From: Psilocybe azurescens
Lineage: Eukaryota; Basidiomycota; Agaricomycetes; Agaricales; Agrocybaceae
Assembly (NCBI GenBank): GCA_023853785.1
Contig: JAJIRX010000500.1
Location: 868,001-932,000, forward strand
DNA: 64,000 nt
Direction of reading: 5' to 3'
The number at the start of each line of letters is the position of its first letter. Within the stretch, counting starts at the first letter, position 1. The notes under the pieces are model-generated. The model had not been told where the DNA came from. It saw nothing but the letters and a program-made list of their open reading frames with translations, and did no database searches. Shown one piece after another: positions 1 through 11,125 of the stretch. The translations under genes were made by a program, and so were the position numbers.

Positions 1-2083
1 AGGTGACTCGGAAGAATAGTTTATGAGCGCATTGGTCCACGTCATGAGACACGTCTACTGTCAGATTTACTCACTGGCTTTTTCATACATGATTGCATAT
101 GTCTTTGAGAGACTGGGAGGTGATTGATTGGTGATTCTGAAGTATACGTGATTGACGTTAGTTTAAAAATAGATTTTACCTCTGCAGCTTCGCGTCGGAC
201 ACTTCATGCCAGAAGCTGGGAAGTGGGAAGCGTGATCGGTGATTGATGAACGAGTACATAAGTGCACCGGGAATTTAATTAATGCTTCTGATCACATGGC
301 CTCATATGTGTACATACTTAGAAAGACGGACAATAGCTAACTACTTCAGTGGAATCCAGAAGACGCGAAAAAGTTACCAGAAGTTAGAACTCGAACTTGG
401 AAGACATCGGTGATTGCAAGCTGCGCTAGCCAGCTGCGCTGCGCACCCCATTTTTCCTGTGAGCCACCATGATTCCCGACGGCCGACTCAGCGCAAGCGC
501 CATATGCACACGTATTACGATGGTCAACGGACGAGTCGCTCCTCCGCGTCCTGCCGAGCGCCACAATCGAGGACGCACTGGAAATGGAAAGGCTTGGAAG
601 CAGAAAAGTGCCCTAGAAAGGAAAATACGATCATTGCAATCATTTCTTGGGCACCAGTACGGATCTCAGGTGCGATCCGCCGGTGTGATATGTACCAAAA
701 ACAAAAACAAAAAGCGTAGTACTATGCGTGGGTAGCACACAAATTCAGGAGAGTATGTTGCTCCACTAGAATCAAAGGAACTCACAAAGATGGACGAGAT
801 GCCATCCGATTGGCGCCATATTATGCATTGAATCGGCGACCATGGAAAATCGCTCTATCCCTTCCTGGTTCCATCATCGCTGACAAAGGCAAAAACAAAA
901 CGCGGATGACGAACAGTCTGACAGATGGGGAAAGCATATCTAGATATGAGATAAGAGCTGTTGGACAGTATTGATACTTTGTGTTGCTTGTGTAGTATCT
1001 ACAACTTCGTTAGCTACCATGTAAGTTAATGCATGCGCCCAGACTGTTTTGGAGCCGCTGAAAGTTCGGAACCTACTTTCTCTAGCTTAGAACATGTTGG
1101 AATGGCAAACGCTCGTCGAGATGCTGGTACGCCAAATACAAATGTCGGGCATGGGGTGTTACAGTTGCCACCGGGCAACCCTAGCACGACATACGGCAAT
1201 GAACAAGCACCTCGCATAATAGTGTGGGTGGATCTAATTCAAGATTTGTTACAAAAGAAACGTGTACTGTAATATATAGATGGAGAGCGCAAATGTAGAG
1301 CAAAGTTCTTAGCTATAAAAAGAGCAAAGAGATCAACAACTGTATGAGGGATAGGAGGTAGCGGTTGAGAGAGGCTGAAAGTTCTAATAGCACAAGACAG
1401 GTGGTATGGTATATAACGTCATGGGAGAGGGAATGGTGTCTATGTACAATGAATAGCAACGAGCGTATCGAAAATGATTGATAAAAAATATGATCGATCA
1501 TCGAGACAAGTCACAAAGGTAGAATAAAGGAGAATGGCAAATGAATAGGAGAAGGGAAAGGATTCATTTTGCCCACAATGCAAACAGCCAATAGAAAGGC
1601 CCGAGCAGCGGCGTCAAATGGCCCTGTGATCAGAACCTTCTAGACCCAACCTTGCAAGAGGTCCAGGTTATAACGCGAACAGCGTTAGTGCCATATATTA
1701 CACTGACTGCTCAAGGGCAACCCATAAATTGAAACCATGATTATGATTGACGCAGACAAAAATGCATCTGCGACAAGCAGAACCCCTGATAAAAGAAAAG
1801 AAAATTAAATGAAGTGTCCGACAGAGTTATGTCGAACGGTAGTGATGTGATGTGGTGCGGTGAGTAAGTCTGCCTTCTGTCCTTCCAAGGGAATAGGATT
1901 TCCAACCAGTGTGGTGTTCAAAAAGAGTGGTGTGAGTAGTAGGATCTGTGTGTCTGCGTGTGTCGCAAAAGAGAAGTTGAACAAGGGGGCAATAACAATG
2001 ACAGTCTGCACTATAAATATCGTCGGGTTCGTGTATCATCCATATCGTGACGCGTAAAAGAGGGAAGAGAAATATCAAACAGA
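1..2083. other. No recognisable gene
   Basis: Short open frames occur on both strands but none shows a recognisable domain, a convincing exon chain or biased composition. A small AAAAAC-type simple repeat lies at about 695-713. The right end of the stretch is the 3' flank of the minus-strand glutaredoxin gene that follows. Confidence 0.5.
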
Positions 2084-3003
2084 TTACTTTCTGTTCTTCT
2101 TCTTCTTCGAGCCATTGATAAGGGAACCTGCTTCCGTGATCATTTTTGCAGTTCACCACTCTTGTGTAGTGCGCGGATATTATCAACCGAAGTGTGGATG
2201 GGTTTGCCTCCAATAAGCAGCACGGGAAGGTCGGAATATGAAGTGAGCCGAGCGAGCATTGGTATCAGGACATCCGAGTCGTCTCGAACGTCGACATCGA
2301 TGATGGTGGGTGCAGGACGGAGATGTAGATCTGCAAGTATGCTCTTAATTTCTCGTGACGCAGGTGAATACACCTAGACAAATGATAAGAGAGGAGAAAC
2401 CAACAAAATGATCACTAGGGCGAACCTTTGACCAAAGAAAAACAGGATTTCTCAACCAAACGTCCTCAACCATCGCCCTGACTTCATCGCGAGCTCGTGG
2501 TCCCCGTGTATCAAAATCCAATACTAACGAAGGATCTATCGGTATTGAGGGATCGACGGATGGGGGATGACATTCTGAGGCAGACTGGCTAGGAAGCTGG
2601 ATACAGCGGCGAGTTCCTGAGCCTGGTCAAGTTTCAGGGACATCTTTCGATGATGGCTACTTTTTCTGGCCGTGCTTGTTGCCTGATACACCGGCCAGGC
2701 GCGAATTTTGAATCGTCTCCAAGGCCATTGCTAGCTGTTCTGCCGCGGCTGAGTCTGAACGTCGGATAGCCATCGTTGGCGAAAAGGAGGCACTGTTGGC
2801 AATGAATATGTAGCTCGAGAGACACACGAGAATGATGAGGGCAATGAAGGTGGTTCGCTGCTTCGGTTTCCGTGGGTGGAAAGCTGCGAGGACATGGGCG
2901 AACTGGGGGGCAATGACATTGACAACGAGCGCGAGAGATCTGAGTCGTGTAACTTGGAATACTGGTGGAGAGGGGTACGACTATTGACACGGGGAAGAGA
3001 CAT
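2084..3003 (-). CDS. Membrane-anchored glutaredoxin-like protein, active-site Cys replaced by Ser
   Basis: Type II membrane protein with a C-terminal glutaredoxin fold, resembling fungal Grx6/Grx7 proteins of the early secretory pathway. The start at 3003 (MSLPRVNS) opens a cytosolic tail. A signal anchor (TTFIALIILVCLSSYIF) is followed by a stalk and the thioredoxin fold (NPVFLWSK, then VYSPASREIK, TIIDVDVRDD, DLPVLLIGGKPI). Introns at 2623-2691 and 2374-2425 have GT-AG borders. Where glutaredoxins have Y-C-P-x-(C/S), this protein has Y-S-P-A-S, so no redox cysteine remains at that site. Two frame breaks are needed: one C short in the run at 2905-2910 (between N-terminus and membrane segment), and one A short at 2143-2147. 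Without the latter correction the protein stops at 2140 after GELQK; with it, a lysine-rich tail ends at 2084. Family assignment is solid, N-terminus moderate. A paralogue lies at 8924-9750. Confidence 0.72.
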
Positions 3004-3499
3004 ACAATAGATAAAGCAGGACAAAAGAGGGTGTTATAATGAGAGAAGTAAGAAAAGAATGTGGTGTGGGTGTTAGTGTGTAGCGAATAGCCTTGGCAAA
3101 CTTCCTTGTACTCCTTCCGGTCCAAACAAATAACAACCGAGACCTCATCCGATCTCCTAGATCACTCTTCAGTTTCTTTGTCAACTCTTTGTCACTACAA
3201 AAGTCTTGTTTTCATCTTCCCAAGAGACTCATAAAATGCCTTGAAAATGCACAAAAATTAGGTTTCATAGCGTTCCTAGTCCAGGCAGTACCGCACGCTT
3301 CCTCATTCGTCTTGCCATTTTATTGCTTCCATTGCACGCATTCCACGTCGTAGACTCACATGGTTTATGTACAAGTTCTATCTCACTTCTTTCGTCATTG
3401 CGGCATCACCTTTGCCGTATTACAAGGCATAGTGTGCCTTCAGATTTGAGCTAACTACTTGAATATTACCCTATGTCTATAGATCGTTGTATTATATAC
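3004..3499. other. Intergenic, no gene seen
   Basis: About 500 bases between two minus-strand genes. It should hold the promoter of the glutaredoxin gene and the 3' end of the upstream O-fucosyltransferase-like gene. I see no coding exon or repeat. Confidence 0.5.
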
Positions 3500-5408
3500 T
3501 CAGTGTCCCAGCTGCACATTAACGTTCGTCGTCACTCCCCCGTTCCAGTCTTCCACTCTCCGTTGTCCGACTAAACTAAACGTAGAGTCCTCAGTCCCGA
3601 CAAAACCAATGGCATAACTTTGTACCACGATGTCAACGAGCGGCGGATACCACTCTCCGAATCGCTCCAAGGTCCGCTCTTCGGTGTGATTGATGTAGAA
3701 CCACTCCTGCTTTTTTACGTTCGCCCAAAACCGCGGTGATTTCTCATCTATAAATATGGGAACAAATCGCGGGTCAGTTAGAAGATTATTCAACATCATA
3801 AAAGACAGATGGGTACCTGAGACGACAACAACATTGGTGACAGGAATATTTCTTCTTGTCATCAGGTCCGTCTTGACGGTATCGACATGCTTTTTATAAG
3901 TCGAAAGAGGAGGGAAGCAATCTATCTGACCACTGTGCGAGCAGAACATCGCAAAGTCTCCCCGGCGGATGTGGACAATGATGAACTAAAACGAACAGTA
4001 AGCGCGGGTCGACTCGAAAGGATCAACAGAGAATCAGTTACTGGTGGGACTTCCTCCGCTACATCCAGTCCGAACACGTTCGAGAGATACTGATATCCAA
4101 GATCTTCAATTTCTCGTGTAAAGCGCACATGCCGACCGACGGTACGCCACACAGGCGACCAGGAATACTGCCATTCAAAGGCTTTTGCTCCCGATGACGC
4201 GTAATATAATGTATCGAAACAAGACAACTGCGATTCGGGCGTGTCCCAATGCCCTCTGGGCGATGGTGCTAGAGTGCGGAAGCTTTCTGGATCAGCGATG
4301 GGATCTAGAGGATAAATGAGAGCGGCCAGCTGCGGAAATACGACGTGCGTTTCCTCTGAATTCGAGGGGTCGAGACGAGCATGATTGGGGACTCTGGTAT
4401 AAGACACATCGAGCCCGAGATGATTCACCACGTTTTCGGCGCGTATGGGATTCCCTTCGCTTTCTTTACGCGTCGTCCAACAGCCCAGGCTTTCGATTTC
4501 ACTCGTCGAATAAGGACTTGCGGAGTAGCGTGACGGCAGAGCTTTCACGTCGCGCCACTCCAGGATCGGTGTTCGCAGCTGTTTTCGCAGATGCTCTAAA
4601 TCGAACAGGTCACCGAAGGGTATAATTCCAGCTGAGGAAGCTGTATGAAAATACTTAGTTGATTTGCCTACTTCAATTATCAAGTTATTTCGGCAAAGCT
4701 CACATATATGGTGGTCAGGGGCAAAAGGAGGCAGAATGGGAACTCTATCAGTGAGTGTTCCGAGGTAAATCATGTTAACCTAGTCCCCAAAAGAAGGCAA
4801 AAGCTTCAACATTCATGAAGACACGGCAGAACTCGCTCAAACATTACGCACATAGCCCATGAATTGATTTGCTATAGGATCATAAGTAAGGCCATCCGAG
4901 AACCCATGAACTGACAGGAGGACGTACTAAACCCTGCGTTCGACCAGCTCGTGATGTAGTTGGTATCGTTCCGCAGATTGTCTACGTAATCCCTTCTGTT
5001 GAGCATCGTTTTTAATGAAGACGCGAGGGCATAACTCACCTCTGAACCGTTTTTTCGCAGGTCCATTCACCGCCTCAGACGACACGCTGGCCTTTTTCAC
5101 AGCCGCCCATCTGCGAATATCATAGGAGTGCAACGCGAGGCGATTTAGAGGGCCTCCTTTTGAGGTTCGAGGATGAGTATGCAGAGCAGAACAGCGAAAA
5201 TAATGACAGAAGCGAAGAGCATGCGTCTGCCTCTTGTGGATATCATGAACCACGTTCGTAGGCGTTGCAGGAATCGTTGGATACGGGAACCATGTCGTTG
5301 TTTTGTTTTCGGGCCTGATGGGCCTGTGGAGCTCAGCGGAAGAGAACCACCTGTACCAGCCCTCGGCCTGAAGTATCGATCGGAGATGCGAATGCGGTCA
5401 TTTACCAT
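3500..5408 (-). CDS. O-fucosyltransferase-like type II membrane glycosyltransferase (copy A)
   Basis: A Golgi/ER-type glycosyltransferase candidate of the GDP-fucose protein O-fucosyltransferase superfamily. The start at 5408 (MVNDRIRIS) gives a basic cytosolic tail and a signal anchor (MLFASVIIFAVLLCILIL). The lumenal part has a WSNA..NQFMGY stretch, VNMIYLG, ILPPFAPDHHI, LEWRDVK, the nucleotide-sugar motif HIRRGDF, and the C-terminal GFVGTEDSTFSLVGQRRVEDWNGG. Minus-strand introns include 4780-4851, 4641-4703, 3986-4041 and 3748-3816, and one exon is only 20 nt (4852-4871). Frame breaks: one A short at 5158-5161, just after the anchor, and an apparent extra G at about 4932-4934 beside a splice donor. 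Copy B at 6513-8280 has the same exon pattern, so this is a tandem duplicate. The acceptor substrate cannot be told from sequence. Confidence 0.8.
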
Positions 5409-6512
5409 CCTGCTAGCCGTCGCGATCCTGTTTTAGCGGCAGAGCTTGTCAACGAGTCGCCTGTTGGCCTATGGACCGTGCTTAAACTTTTGTCAGGGCG
5501 CGCCTTGCAAACGTTCAATGTGTCCTCCAGACTCCCTCACGCCCTGTTCCTACACTCAGGAGTCAGGCCAGGTTCAGCTTCGACTATCCCGAATACTCCG
5601 ATCTTGCCGCACTTCCCTGCCGAGATAAGTTGTATGTTTCCTTGATGATGTACAGGCTAAGTGAGGGTAGTCTCTTTCTTACGACATGGATCATGGAGCG
5701 AGATGATAAGTATGTACATCAACGAAGTTCAATGCTGCATTATTTCAATCAAATTTCAATTCAAAAGCAGTGTTTGATGGCGCCAAACATTCAAAGTGGA
5801 ATGCAATGACGCAAGACCCATATGTGGCTCTTATACTCGCACCATCACCGTTGCTAGAACTTGAATATATGCGCATTTTGCTCTATTTTAAAGCACAACC
5901 AACTGTTCAAGATGACAGTGGACCACTGAGAAAATAAAACAAATATGTACGCGAGCACATCGACCAGTCGCCAGGCAGAGGAACGTAGTTAATACCTGGC
6001 CAGTAAGTGGATTTGTCATTTTTACAACTTTCTCACTTTATAGGCGTTTTTCAACTCTTCAGCGATTATTCTTAGGTCGCTTGGTGGGCGCTAAACGCAC
6101 TTGATCCTCGAATAGGTAACTCGAGAATGAGGTCGCCAACGGACAATGTCTTGGTGTCTACCATGGACTTACTTGCATGGGCAATTATGGTGGCGTAACT
6201 CTATTGATGCACCCCTGAGAGGCAGACCATCGAGCGCTCATTTTTGGCATTTCTTCCATACCACCTTTCGACAACGAAAGCGAAGTGAAAAGGCTCATTT
6301 GTAATACAAGTTGTGTTCCACAGGTATCTAGGTACATATATTAAGTACATAGTCATTACTGTCCTGGTCGCTAATCTATTATTATCCCATGGTGTGTCGT
6401 GCGTGTGCTGTGCGTGCGTAGAAGTGTGAGTGTGCAGAGTGTAAAATGAGGGGTGTCGTAGTTTCGAATCGTAGCACATACTTTTGTCTTGAGCGGGCTC
6501 GAGAAGAAATAA
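5409..6512. other. Intergenic, no gene seen
   Basis: About 1.1 kb between the two O-fucosyltransferase-like paralogues. Only short frames without recognisable domains occur. It must contain the promoter of copy A and the 3' untranslated region of copy B. Confidence 0.5.
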
Positions 6513-8280
6513 TTACTCCTTGTCGAATCGCGTTACATGCGATGTTGGACCACCGCTCCAGTCCTCTACCCGCCGTGCGCTAACAAGACTGAAGGTGGAA
6601 TCATCGGTGCCCACGAAACCAGCAGCCATGCTCTGAGCCACCGAAGTCCACTATGGGAGGGTACCATTCGCCGTATTTTTGGAACGTCCGTTCTTCTTTG
6701 TGATCGAAGGTTATCCATCCAAGATCCTGGACCTGTTCCCAAAATTCTGGGTCTTTTTCATCTAGAGTTCTATTGGTTAATGTGTGTTCTTCGTGTCTAA
6801 AACGAGAGGCTCACCTGACATGACGAGAACATGCTTCACGCGCTTGTTGTGCTTATCTCGAAGTTCTTGCCGTATCTTTTCGACGCGTTTCTCGAAAGTT
6901 GAGAGAGGTGCCAAGCAGTTCCCAGGAGTATCATAGCATTGGTTGGCGAAGTCACCTCGCCGCACATGGACAGCGATAAACTACAGACTAACATTAGCTG
7001 AATGCTGAAAGCGGACAAAAGGAACAAATACCAGTGGAATATTGTCCTCAGAGCTTCCAAAGGCTCTAGCAAGATAGCCTTCAACAATTCTGACCAGGTC
7101 GTCCGTGAAATGCAGATGAGTTGCGACCTTCGTCCAGGCGGGCGACCATGAAAACCTCCATTCAAAAATCTCGCTCGAAGTGACAAAATACAGGTAGTCA
7201 AAGCATGACATATGATCATCAGGAAGCAGACGTTTTCCCAAAGGCGACTCTGACATGATTTCGTAATGCCCGTTAGGCGGTGGACGAGGCTTTCCCGGGA
7301 AGATGAACTGCACGAGCTTGTGGAATATCAGGAAATCGTCGTTCCCGTCGCTGGGGTTGTTGCGAGCCTCTGTAGGCGCCCGAGTGTACGAGATGTCCAG
7401 CTTGAGGTGATCTACCACTGACCTGACTCGCATTGGATTCGGGTCGTTTCCATGTCGGGTCGACCAGCAACCCAGTTCTTCGCGCTCTTCGGGACGAGGG
7501 ATTTCGCTAGAACTCGTGGAGGGAAGGTGTTTTACGTCGCGCCATTCGAGAAGGGGATACCGCATATCGTCTCTAGCGCGAGTCATATTAAATATTTTGC
7601 CAAAGGGACGATGCCCGCTCCCTGAGCTTTAAAGACATGAGTATTTCTCAGTAAATACACACAAGGCGCAGTAAACTCACAGATGTGGTGGTCTGGTCCA
7701 AACGGTGGTATGATTGGAACTCGACCCGATATCATGCCTAAATAGATCATGTTGACCTAGAAATTGTATGGATAAGGGGAAAAGATAAATAATTCTATGC
7801 AACATACATAGCTCATGAGTTGGTTGGCTTCATGGAGAGGACTTGAATTCAGAGAATAGCCAATATACAGGAGAAGATCACGCACTGAAACCTGCATTTG
7901 ACCAAGCTGTGATATAGACTTCATTCTCTAGAAGATTGTCTGGAACGCCTTGAGCGTTATGATAGAAGCGCCCCTAAAGAATACTCACCTCGGAAACGCT
8001 TAGTCGGACGCCCCTTCAGATATCTCGCCGAATCCCAGTCCTTCAGAGGCACCGGCACTTTCTTTGTAACAGCGTTTTCTCGCGACGCTGGCTTCGCAAG
8101 GGGGAGTTGGGGAGTTGGAATACAATATTGAGGGTTCGAGGGCATGTTCACAGACGGCGGGTAGTAATAAGCATTTCGACTCGGCGGGGCGAAAAGGAGA
8201 AATATCGAAGAATAAGCCAACGATAACGCAGTTACCAGGAGGACCGTCAGAAAGATGAGAGATTTAAGGCGGGATAACAT
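6513..8280 (-). CDS. O-fucosyltransferase-like type II membrane glycosyltransferase (copy B)
   Basis: Tandem paralogue of the gene at 3500-5408. The start at 8280 (MLSRLKSLIFLTVLLVTAL) places a signal anchor at the extreme N-terminus. Shared segments in order are RPTKRFRG, DNLLENEVYITAWSNA, ANQLMSY (in a 20-nt exon), VNMIYLGMISGRVPIIPPFG, PLLEWRDVKHLPS, the motif HVRRGDF, and a C-terminus matching GFVGTDDSTFSLVSARRVEDW. Two single-base breaks are evident from comparison with copy A: one base short in the GGG at 7605-7607 (AGIVPFG), and one extra base at 6641-6642, where the uncorrected frame stops early. Corrected, the protein ends with FDKE at 6513. It probably transfers fucose or a related sugar from a GDP-sugar in the Golgi or ER lumen; the acceptor is unknown. 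Confidence 0.8.
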
Positions 8281-8923
8281 GAATGAAGGCGCTCGAGCAA
8301 GGGCTCCCCTCAGCGACTACCAGAGAAAGTGAGAAAGTGATATCCTTGGACCTTGACAGCCTCCGAATGATCGCTCGTACTTATTTTGAAAACGTCCATG
8401 TTTGTACACAGTCTATCTCCTGAGGGCCGGGCATCAGAATGCCGATCCAACATCTCGGTAATTCTCCAGGGACTCAACCAGAAAACTATAGTTCTGCCGT
8501 GCTTATAACAATGACTGTAATAATTTAAATTAATGTGGTACAGTCGAATCTCTTTGGATCGAACACGAACTTCTGAAAACTGTTGAGAGGAGCGGTTAGT
8601 ATCAGTGTATGGTTTGATACGGATCTGCCATTCTCGCAATGGAGTATGAAGGACACATCGGCATTTAGGAGTTGCGTTTCACCACAGTGATATGCCATCT
8701 ATCATAAGATTTGTATGCACATTGAGCGCTCACTGGCAACTTTGTCTGATACTCTGCACTGCATATTTCTTCGCGGCGCTCATAATCCAGTATCATGCAC
8801 TTCCAGTGGCAGAATGAATGCTAATATACATGATATATTTCGCGGTATGATTGCGTTAGTGTACATGTGGTGTATGATTATTAGTAGATGTCCTCCAACT
8901 GTCAAGTGCCTTGTTTCCCTGAA
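8281..8923. other. Intergenic, no gene seen
   Basis: About 640 bases between copy B of the O-fucosyltransferase-like gene and the second glutaredoxin. No exon chain or repeat was recognised. Confidence 0.45.
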
Positions 8924-9750
8924 TTAATTCGAATGTGGAGTCGCGCCAGCTTCTTGAAACATTTTCTTGAGAATTTTCTGGTCGTGAAGCTCTTGAAGCC
9001 GGTCTGAACCTCCAATAGACGTCCCCTGAAGAAGGATGTTGGGGAAAGTGGATTGGCCCGTGAGTCGAGTCAAGAGGGTCTTTATCACGTTTCCATCGTC
9101 TGAAAAGATGTTCATGAGCGCAAAGAAGAGTGCATTTAGGAGTGCGATTACCTCTAAGATCCACCTCAACGATGTGTGGTGGTGGTTGAAGATCATAGGT
9201 GGCAATCAAGTCTTTTGCACGTTGAGAGAACCTGCAAATCCGTCAGGGGTTATCGACTTACAGGATACTTAGTTTCAAGAGCTCACCGGCAATACGTCTA
9301 TCAATGAGAATATGCCAATAAACAACATGGCCTCAGAAAAGCACGAGTAGGGCAAGAGTGGCATACCTTGCTAAATACAATGACGGGGTAATTGGTATCA
9401 ATATAATCACGCTCCGCATTCCAGTCCAAAGCAACATCGCCACCGTAGAAGGATAGCTCAATGGGGAGGGTTGGGTCCAAATGAACAGCATTGCTCAAAA
9501 CGTGTTCCTGTTCGTGATCCCCAGTGACGAGATGAAGGAGGCCGTATATCTCTCCGACCTTCCCCTTCTTCGACTTCGCAAGACGTGCAACACTTGCACG
9601 CGATAATGTGCTCCCAAACGAAAGAGGTATCTCCCAAGGAACAAAGAAAAAGAGGAGTACACCGACCAGCAGGATAGCTCCTAGGGTGAAGCGACGTCTC
9701 CGAATTGGACTCATGCCTTTGCCATGTTTTGAGGCATACTGACTTGACAT
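8924..9750 (-). CDS. Membrane-anchored monothiol glutaredoxin (Grx6/7-like)
   Basis: Start at 9750; basic tail, then a signal anchor (FTLGAILLVGVLLFFFVPW), a spacer, and a glutaredoxin domain (YPVIVFSK, FSQRAKDL, HIVEVDLR, VIKTLLTRLTG, FPNILLQGTSIGGSD). Four exons on the minus strand fit cleanly in frame: 9367-9750, 9287-9297, 9152-9231 and 8924-9099. They encode 216 residues with no frame correction. The 11-nt second exon encodes T-Y-C plus most of the next codon and carries the only active-site cysteine, giving C-R-F-S across the junction. Family members normally have C-P-Y-C or C-P-F-S, so the Arg is unusual. This enzyme would act on glutathione mixed disulfides in the ER or Golgi. It starts 208 nt from the divergent HAD gene. 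Confidence 0.82.
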
Positions 9751-9958
9751 GTCGGAGGTTCGTATGAAATGAGGATAGTCGTGGTGTGAATGTATAGCGC
9801 TGGGTATGTTGAAGACAAAGCCAAGATGGTGGGAGTGTGGAGGAGGTTTAGTTCATTATTAGTTGGGGACGACTCTTACAAACCTGTGCAAAGCGCATCA
9901 AATGTCTAAATTACATCAACCTTCGAACGGAACCTCTTTTGGTATCTTTTAATCAACC
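9751..9958. promoter_or_regulatory. Divergent intergenic promoter region
   Basis: These 208 bases separate the start codons of the minus-strand glutaredoxin and the plus-strand HAD phosphatase, so both promoters must lie here. No specific factor-binding site is claimed. Confidence 0.55.
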
Positions 9959-10961
9959 ATGTCGGGATCTCCTCCTTCAAGAAAAAAAGTGGAATATATC
10001 CTCTTCGACATGGATGGTACGTACTATCTAGGCTCTAGAACTTCCTCCACCGCTTACAGTATCTCCGCAGGTCTTATGATCGATTCTGAAAAGATCTATA
10101 CCATCGCGACCAGTTAGTTGATATCTCTCATGTTATCGGATCCTTGAGGTCACGGTGCAAGTTCTGTGCAATAGATGAAGTGCTTGGAAAATACGGGAAG
10201 GAGATGACCTGGGATATGAAAGCAGGCTGCATGGGCAAACGTCAGTAAGCATCGCAAATCGTACACACTTGTATCGATCACTGGCTTAATAAATCGGCCG
10301 CCCGCAGCTGAGAAAGAGGCTGGGATTCATACCCTGTCGTTCTTCCCTGATATACCCATTACCGTGGATGAGTTCCTGGTGGAACGAAATCGCATACAAG
10401 ACTCTTTATGGCCGACCGTACCTCTACTACCGGGTATTCGCAAACTTGTTTACCATCTGAAGAAACATGATATCCCCATGGCCGTCGCGACGAGTTCTCG
10501 CCGCAGGAATTTCGAGATGAAGACGGCCCACTTACAAGATGTTTTCTCACTGTTCGACGGCAAGGTTGTATGCGGCGACGATAAGCAGTACCAGATGAAA
10601 GGAAAACCAGCACCTGATATATTTTTGGTCACTGCTGCTACATTCCTGGGACGAAACGTAGGCAAGCCAGAAGAAGTCCCAGAAGCTGAGCAAGTCGAGG
10701 AGCGAGTAAAAAGGACTAGTATTCGAGGATGCTTTACCAGGGATGCAAGCCGGAAAACGTGCTGGAATGTCAGGTGCGCAATATTATGGCTTGAAATCCT
10801 TACGTCATGTTCACCGAGTTTCTGCACTTGTACAGTTATATGGGTCCCCGACCCAAATCTTTTGAAGTTGAATCATCAAACGGAGGAAACCCCAACCAGG
10901 TGCTCGCCTCCGTAGAAGATTTCAAGCCCGAGAATGGGGTTTGCCACCATATAACAATTGA
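9959..10961 (+). CDS. HAD-superfamily phosphatase (HDHD1/GS1-like)
   Basis: A cytosolic haloacid-dehalogenase-type phosphatase resembling the pseudouridine-5'-phosphatase/GS1 group. The start at 9959 (MSGSPPSRKK) leads to the nucleophile motif DMDG (Asp17, Asp19), with GLMIDSE after the first intron. Motif II is AVATSS, the lysine lies in KGKPAPDIF, and the acidic motif is VFEDALPGMQAGKRAGM. The C-terminus reads WVPDPNLL, VLASVEDFKPE and EWGLPPYNN. Four short introns occur. Three single-base breaks disrupt the 3' half: one extra A at 10708-10712, one base short near 10865, and one near 10931. Corrected, translation stops at 10959-10961; uncorrected, it stops early at about 10915. The natural substrate cannot be read from the sequence. 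Confidence 0.82.
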
Positions 10962-11125
10962 TGCAAAGGAATCACTCAAAAGACCACACAAGATCCAACG
11001 CACAACACTTCATATAAATAGATATAATTTAGCATATAAAAATACAAACTGAAAGTACAACCGTTGGGTAAACGGTAAATAGTTGGATATAGTTGATGTG
11101 TTTGGGTATAGAGATAGTAAATGTG

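Noticed and set aside
1033..1272. Open frame of 79 codons on the plus strand
   Set aside because: No domain, no exon partners with good splice sites, and an equally long frame lies opposite on the other strand, so chance is the simplest explanation.
2436..2446. Apparent frameshift in the first glutaredoxin before the VYSPAS exon
   Set aside because: A recount of the run at 2438-2442 gives five A on the plus strand, which keeps NPVFLWSK in frame, so no break is needed here.
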